From Fidelibacterota bacterium UBA1611 (lineage in GTDB: Bacteria; Fidelibacterota; Marinisomatia; Marinisomatales; UBA1611): DNA of 18,105 nucleotides. The stretch spans positions 1 to 18,105 of the forward strand of contig DCMX01000082.1 in the NCBI GenBank assembly GCA_002321855.1, read 5' to 3'. A program made the position numbers and the translations under genes. The first letter of the stretch is position 1, and the number at the start of each line of letters is the position of its first letter. Positions 15,497 through 18,105 of this stretch are shown here, in pieces. Below the pieces are notes generated by a model. It saw nothing but the letters and a program-made list of their open reading frames with translations, did no database searches and was not told the DNA's origin.

Positions 15497-18090
15497 AGAG
15501 ATTAATATGCTTGATTAATCTTAGTAGGTTTCTTTTTGCTTCATTCCCCTTGTCTCCTCAGGAGTTTCTAGGATATAAGTTAGGCGAAAAATTCACATAC
15601 CATCATCAGGTCATAGATTATTTTGAACAAGTGGCGAGTACGGCGGACCATGTTCAATTGCTGCATTATGGCGACACCTATGAAGAGCGACCATTGATCA
15701 TTGCTGTGGTGACTCATCCAGAGAATACGCAGACTCTCGAACAAATCCGAAACGATCATCTTATAAATTCCGGATTGGCCCCTGGAAATACATCCAGTAA
15801 GAAATTTGCCATAGTATGGCTGAGTTATTCTGTTCATGGGAATGAATCCAGCTCCACAGAAGCCGCAATGAAGACCCTTTTTGCCTTTTCCAATACATCT
15901 AATAAGACCACTATGGAATGGCTAAAACGAACTGTTGTGATCATTGATCCTTGCATTAACCCTGATGGACGTGATCGTTATGTTCAGTTTTATACAATGA
16001 CAGGAAACCGTGAGCCAAATGTATCTTTACACACCCGAGAACACCAAGAGCCATGGCCAGGTGGAAGAACAAACCATTATTATTTTGATCTAAATCGAGA
16101 TTGGATATGGCAGACCCAGATCGAAACCATACATCGAATCCCCATTTATAAGGCCTGGATGCCTCACATTCACGTTGACTATCATGAACAATACATTAAT
16201 GAACCCTATTATTTTGCCCCTGCTGCTGAACCATTTCATGAAAGGATCACACCTTGGCAGCGTGAATTTCAAACCATTATCGGGAAGAACCATACCCGTT
16301 ATTTCGATGAGAAAAATTGGCTCTATTTTACTAAAGAAGTGTTCGATCTTCTCTATCCCGGTTATGGAGATACCTACCCCATCTATAATGGAGCAATGGG
16401 GATGACCTATGAAAAAGCAGGTGGCGCACTTGGAGGATTGGCTGTTCGCACATCTGATGGAGATACCCTAACCCTGAGATCAAGGATCGATCATCATTAT
16501 GTCACGGGTTTGTCCACGGTCGAATCAGCTTACAAGCACAGAGACCGAATCATTAACGAGTTCAAAGATTTCTTTAGCACGGGTGAAAATAATCCCGCTG
16601 GTAGATACAAGGCTTATGTTATGCAAGGTTCCAACATGGATGCAAAATTAAATGACCTATTGGATTGGCTTGATTTTAATGGGATCGAGTATGGTTTACC
16701 AGAAGATCCCCGGTCACGTTCATTAAGAGGATTAAGTTATAGAACCGGAAAGAATGAATCGTTCAAACTTGATGGAGAAGATATAATCATTTCCACGGCT
16801 CAAAAGAGATCTGTTCTAACAAATGTCCTTTTTGAACCCAATACTATTTACACCGATTCTCTAACCTACGATGTGACCGCTTGGTCTATTCCCTATGTTT
16901 ATGGTTTAGATGCCTATGCGGTGGAAACTCCCATAAAGATCAAAAGTGATTTCGTGCGTAAGAAAATAGAAAAGAAATATGTTTGGGATACAAGACCATA
17001 TGCATATCTAAATAAATGGGAATCTATCCACGATCTCAAATTCTTGTCTGATATATTAAAGAAAAAAGTTGTTGTTCGTGTTGCTGAAGAATCTTTTAAG
17101 ATAAAGAAAATATTTTATGATCGTGGATCATTGGTGATCACACGCAGGGGGAATGAGCATTTAGGAAAAAAATTCGACGAAATAGTTAAAAGAGCTGCAA
17201 AAAAATATAACACGGACCTGGTCACCGTTGGAACAGGATTGGTAACAAAAGGAAAAGATTTTGGTTCAGGGAAAATGCGCGTAGTAAAAGCGCCGAGAAT
17301 TGCTGTGCTGTCAGGGGACCAAGTAAGCAGCCGTAACTTTGGTGAGATATGGCATTTCTTTGAACAGCAAATAGAATATCCAATTTCTGTTCTTGATGCC
17401 TCTAAGGTTAGTTCACTTCCGTATAAAGAGATTGATGTGATCATCCTTCCGGAAGGTAATTATAGATCATTTGTCACTGAAATGAATGCAAGTGAACAGA
17501 TCAAGAAACAAACATCCGCGACCAAACTGATCAAAAATCAAATACCAGGGAAATTACTTGATTGGATCAAAGATGGTGGTAGACTTATTGTAATAGGTTC
17601 GGCCATGGACAAGTTTGTGGACCAAAAAGGATACGGTCTGGTGAAATATGAATCAAAAGATGCTCAAAAGATCATGGAGAAAAAAGCTCAAAAGAAGAAA
17701 TTAAGTGATCGGCTTACAAAGTATAAAGATCGCGACCGCAAAAAATTGATCGATAATGTATATGGCTCGATAATAAAAGTAAAATTGGATGGCTCGCATC
17801 CACTTGCCTTTGGATATGATAAAGACTATTTCTCATTGAAACAAAGATCGAAAATGTATCCTTATCTGCCAAAAGGGTGGAATGTGGGGACGTTAGAGAA
17901 TTCAGATGCACATGTTGCAGGGTTCATGGGACATAGAATAAAAAAAGAAATGAAGAATAAGATTATTTTTGGTGTTCAGGATGTAAAAAAAGGGCGCATC
18001 GTTTATTTAGCCGACAACCCTCTTTTCCGCGCATTCTGGTATAATGGGAAATTATTATTTGGTAACGCTGTATTTATCGTGGGCGGATAA
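15493..18090 (+). CDS. Large M14-family zinc carboxypeptidase, predicted secreted, with C-terminal amidotransferase-like domain
   Basis: Metallopeptidase of 865 aa, probably exported. The N-terminus has a hydrophobic stretch (about 4-18) resembling a signal peptide, though an Arg at 12 makes this uncertain. The M14 domain spans about 25-360. Zinc ligands His115 and Glu118 are in 'SVHGNESSS', and the third is probably His231 in 'HVDYHEQ'. Substrate-binding residues are in 'NPDGRDR' (156-162) and 'DLNRDW' (199-204); the likely catalytic Glu307 is in 'MTYEKAG'. The middle part (about 370-590) is beta-rich with no motif I recognise. The C-terminal region (about 600-865, 'APRIAVLSGDQ', 'VIILPEG', 'GRLIVIGS') resembles a class I glutamine-amidotransferase-like fold without an obvious catalytic Cys. 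The ATG overlaps the argF stop (ATGA). The substrate is unknown; a periplasmic or extracellular peptide-degrading role is inferred. Confidence 0.85.
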   Translation: MKRLICLINLSRFLFASFPLSPQEFLGYKLGEKFTYHHQVIDYFEQVASTADHVQLLHYGDTYEERPLIIAVVTHPENTQTLEQIRNDHLINSGLAPGNTSSKKFAIVWLSYSVHGNESSSTEAAMKTLFAFSNTSNKTTMEWLKRTVVIIDPCINPDGRDRYVQFYTMTGNREPNVSLHTREHQEPWPGGRTNHYYFDLNRDWIWQTQIETIHRIPIYKAWMPHIHVDYHEQYINEPYYFAPAAEPFHERITPWQREFQTIIGKNHTRYFDEKNWLYFTKEVFDLLYPGYGDTYPIYNGAMGMTYEKAGGALGGLAVRTSDGDTLTLRSRIDHHYVTGLSTVESAYKHRDRIINEFKDFFSTGENNPAGRYKAYVMQGSNMDAKLNDLLDWLDFNGIEYGLPEDPRSRSLRGLSYRTGKNESFKLDGEDIIISTAQKRSVLTNVLFEPNTIYTDSLTYDVTAWSIPYVYGLDAYAVETPIKIKSDFVRKKIEKKYVWDTRPYAYLNKWESIHDLKFLSDILKKKVVVRVAEESFKIKKIFYDRGSLVITRRGNEHLGKKFDEIVKRAAKKYNTDLVTVGTGLVTKGKDFGSGKMRVVKAPRIAVLSGDQVSSRNFGEIWHFFEQQIEYPISVLDASKVSSLPYKEIDVIILPEGNYRSFVTEMNASEQIKKQTSATKLIKNQIPGKLLDWIKDGGRLIVIGSAMDKFVDQKGYGLVKYESKDAQKIMEKKAQKKKLSDRLTKYKDRDRKKLIDNVYGSIIKVKLDGSHPLAFGYDKDYFSLKQRSKMYPYLPKGWNVGTLENSDAHVAGFMGHRIKKEMKNKIIFGVQDVKKGRIVYLADNPLFRAFWYNGKLLFGNAVFIVGG

Positions 18091-18105
18091 ATACTTCTAA
18101 TTACT

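Noticed and set aside
4252..18090. Sigma-54 (-24/-12, TGGCAC-N5-TTGC) promoter controlling genes near rpoN
   Set aside because: The TGGCAC occurrences I checked by eye (for example near 2890 and 11204) lack a TTGC at the right spacing and lie inside genes. The 4252-4444 gap shows none.
1..18105. A CRISPR array, transposon, prophage or tRNA
   Set aside because: Every stretch except 4252-4444 and the last 15 bases is filled by recognisable chromosomal genes; no spaced repeats, transposase or tRNA-like sequence was seen.

Overview
The window reads as chromosomal DNA of a Gram-negative (diderm, LPS-making) bacterium. Three KDO genes (kdsB, kdsA, kdsC), two LPS-export genes (lptC, lptB) and a MacB-type efflux system all require an outer membrane. 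Base composition is moderately AT-rich and every gene lies on the + strand. Protein style (sigma-54, HslUV with a short HslV propeptide, a large M14 peptidase with a C-terminal amidotransferase-like domain, split MacB permeases) suggests a member of the FCB-like groups, with Ca. Marinimicrobia (Neomarinimicrobiota) as my best guess. That placement is an inference from general resemblance; no rRNA or marker tree was available.

Region 1 (1-4251) is an efflux operon: a 5'-truncated periplasmic adaptor of the HlyD/MacA type, a MacB/LolD-type ATPase, and two paralogous MacB/FtsX-type permeases. Together they would form a tripartite ABC exporter with a probable heterodimeric membrane part. The outer-membrane channel is not in the window.

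Region 2 (4252-4444) is the only real intergenic gap. It holds two short inverted repeats and a plausible sigma-70-like promoter for what follows.

Region 3 (4445-18090) is one tightly packed 13-gene unit: kdsB-pyrG-kdsA-kdsC-lptC-lptB-rpoN-hflK-hflC-hslV-hslU-argF-M14 peptidase. Eight of the twelve junctions are stop/start overlaps and the largest gap is 15 nt. The first part makes KDO (KdsA, KdsC), activates it with CTP (PyrG supplies CTP, KdsB uses it) and builds the cytoplasmic/inner-membrane end of the LPS transporter (LptB, LptC). The expected lptA is absent between lptC and lptB. Next come sigma-54, the HflKC membrane complex that in E. coli associates with FtsH, the HslVU protease, ornithine carbamoyltransferase and a predicted secreted metallopeptidase.

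Points most worth a second look are an apparent ATA start codon on argF with a strong Shine-Dalgarno sequence, the missing lptA, a KdsB lacking the usual SRxxIP segment, an internal Shine-Dalgarno plus A8 run inside a Lys/Gly-rich insert of the adaptor gene, and a marked excess of GATC in the long operon compared with the efflux operon. I saw no mobile element, CRISPR array, tRNA or rRNA, and no clear evidence of a wholly new system.
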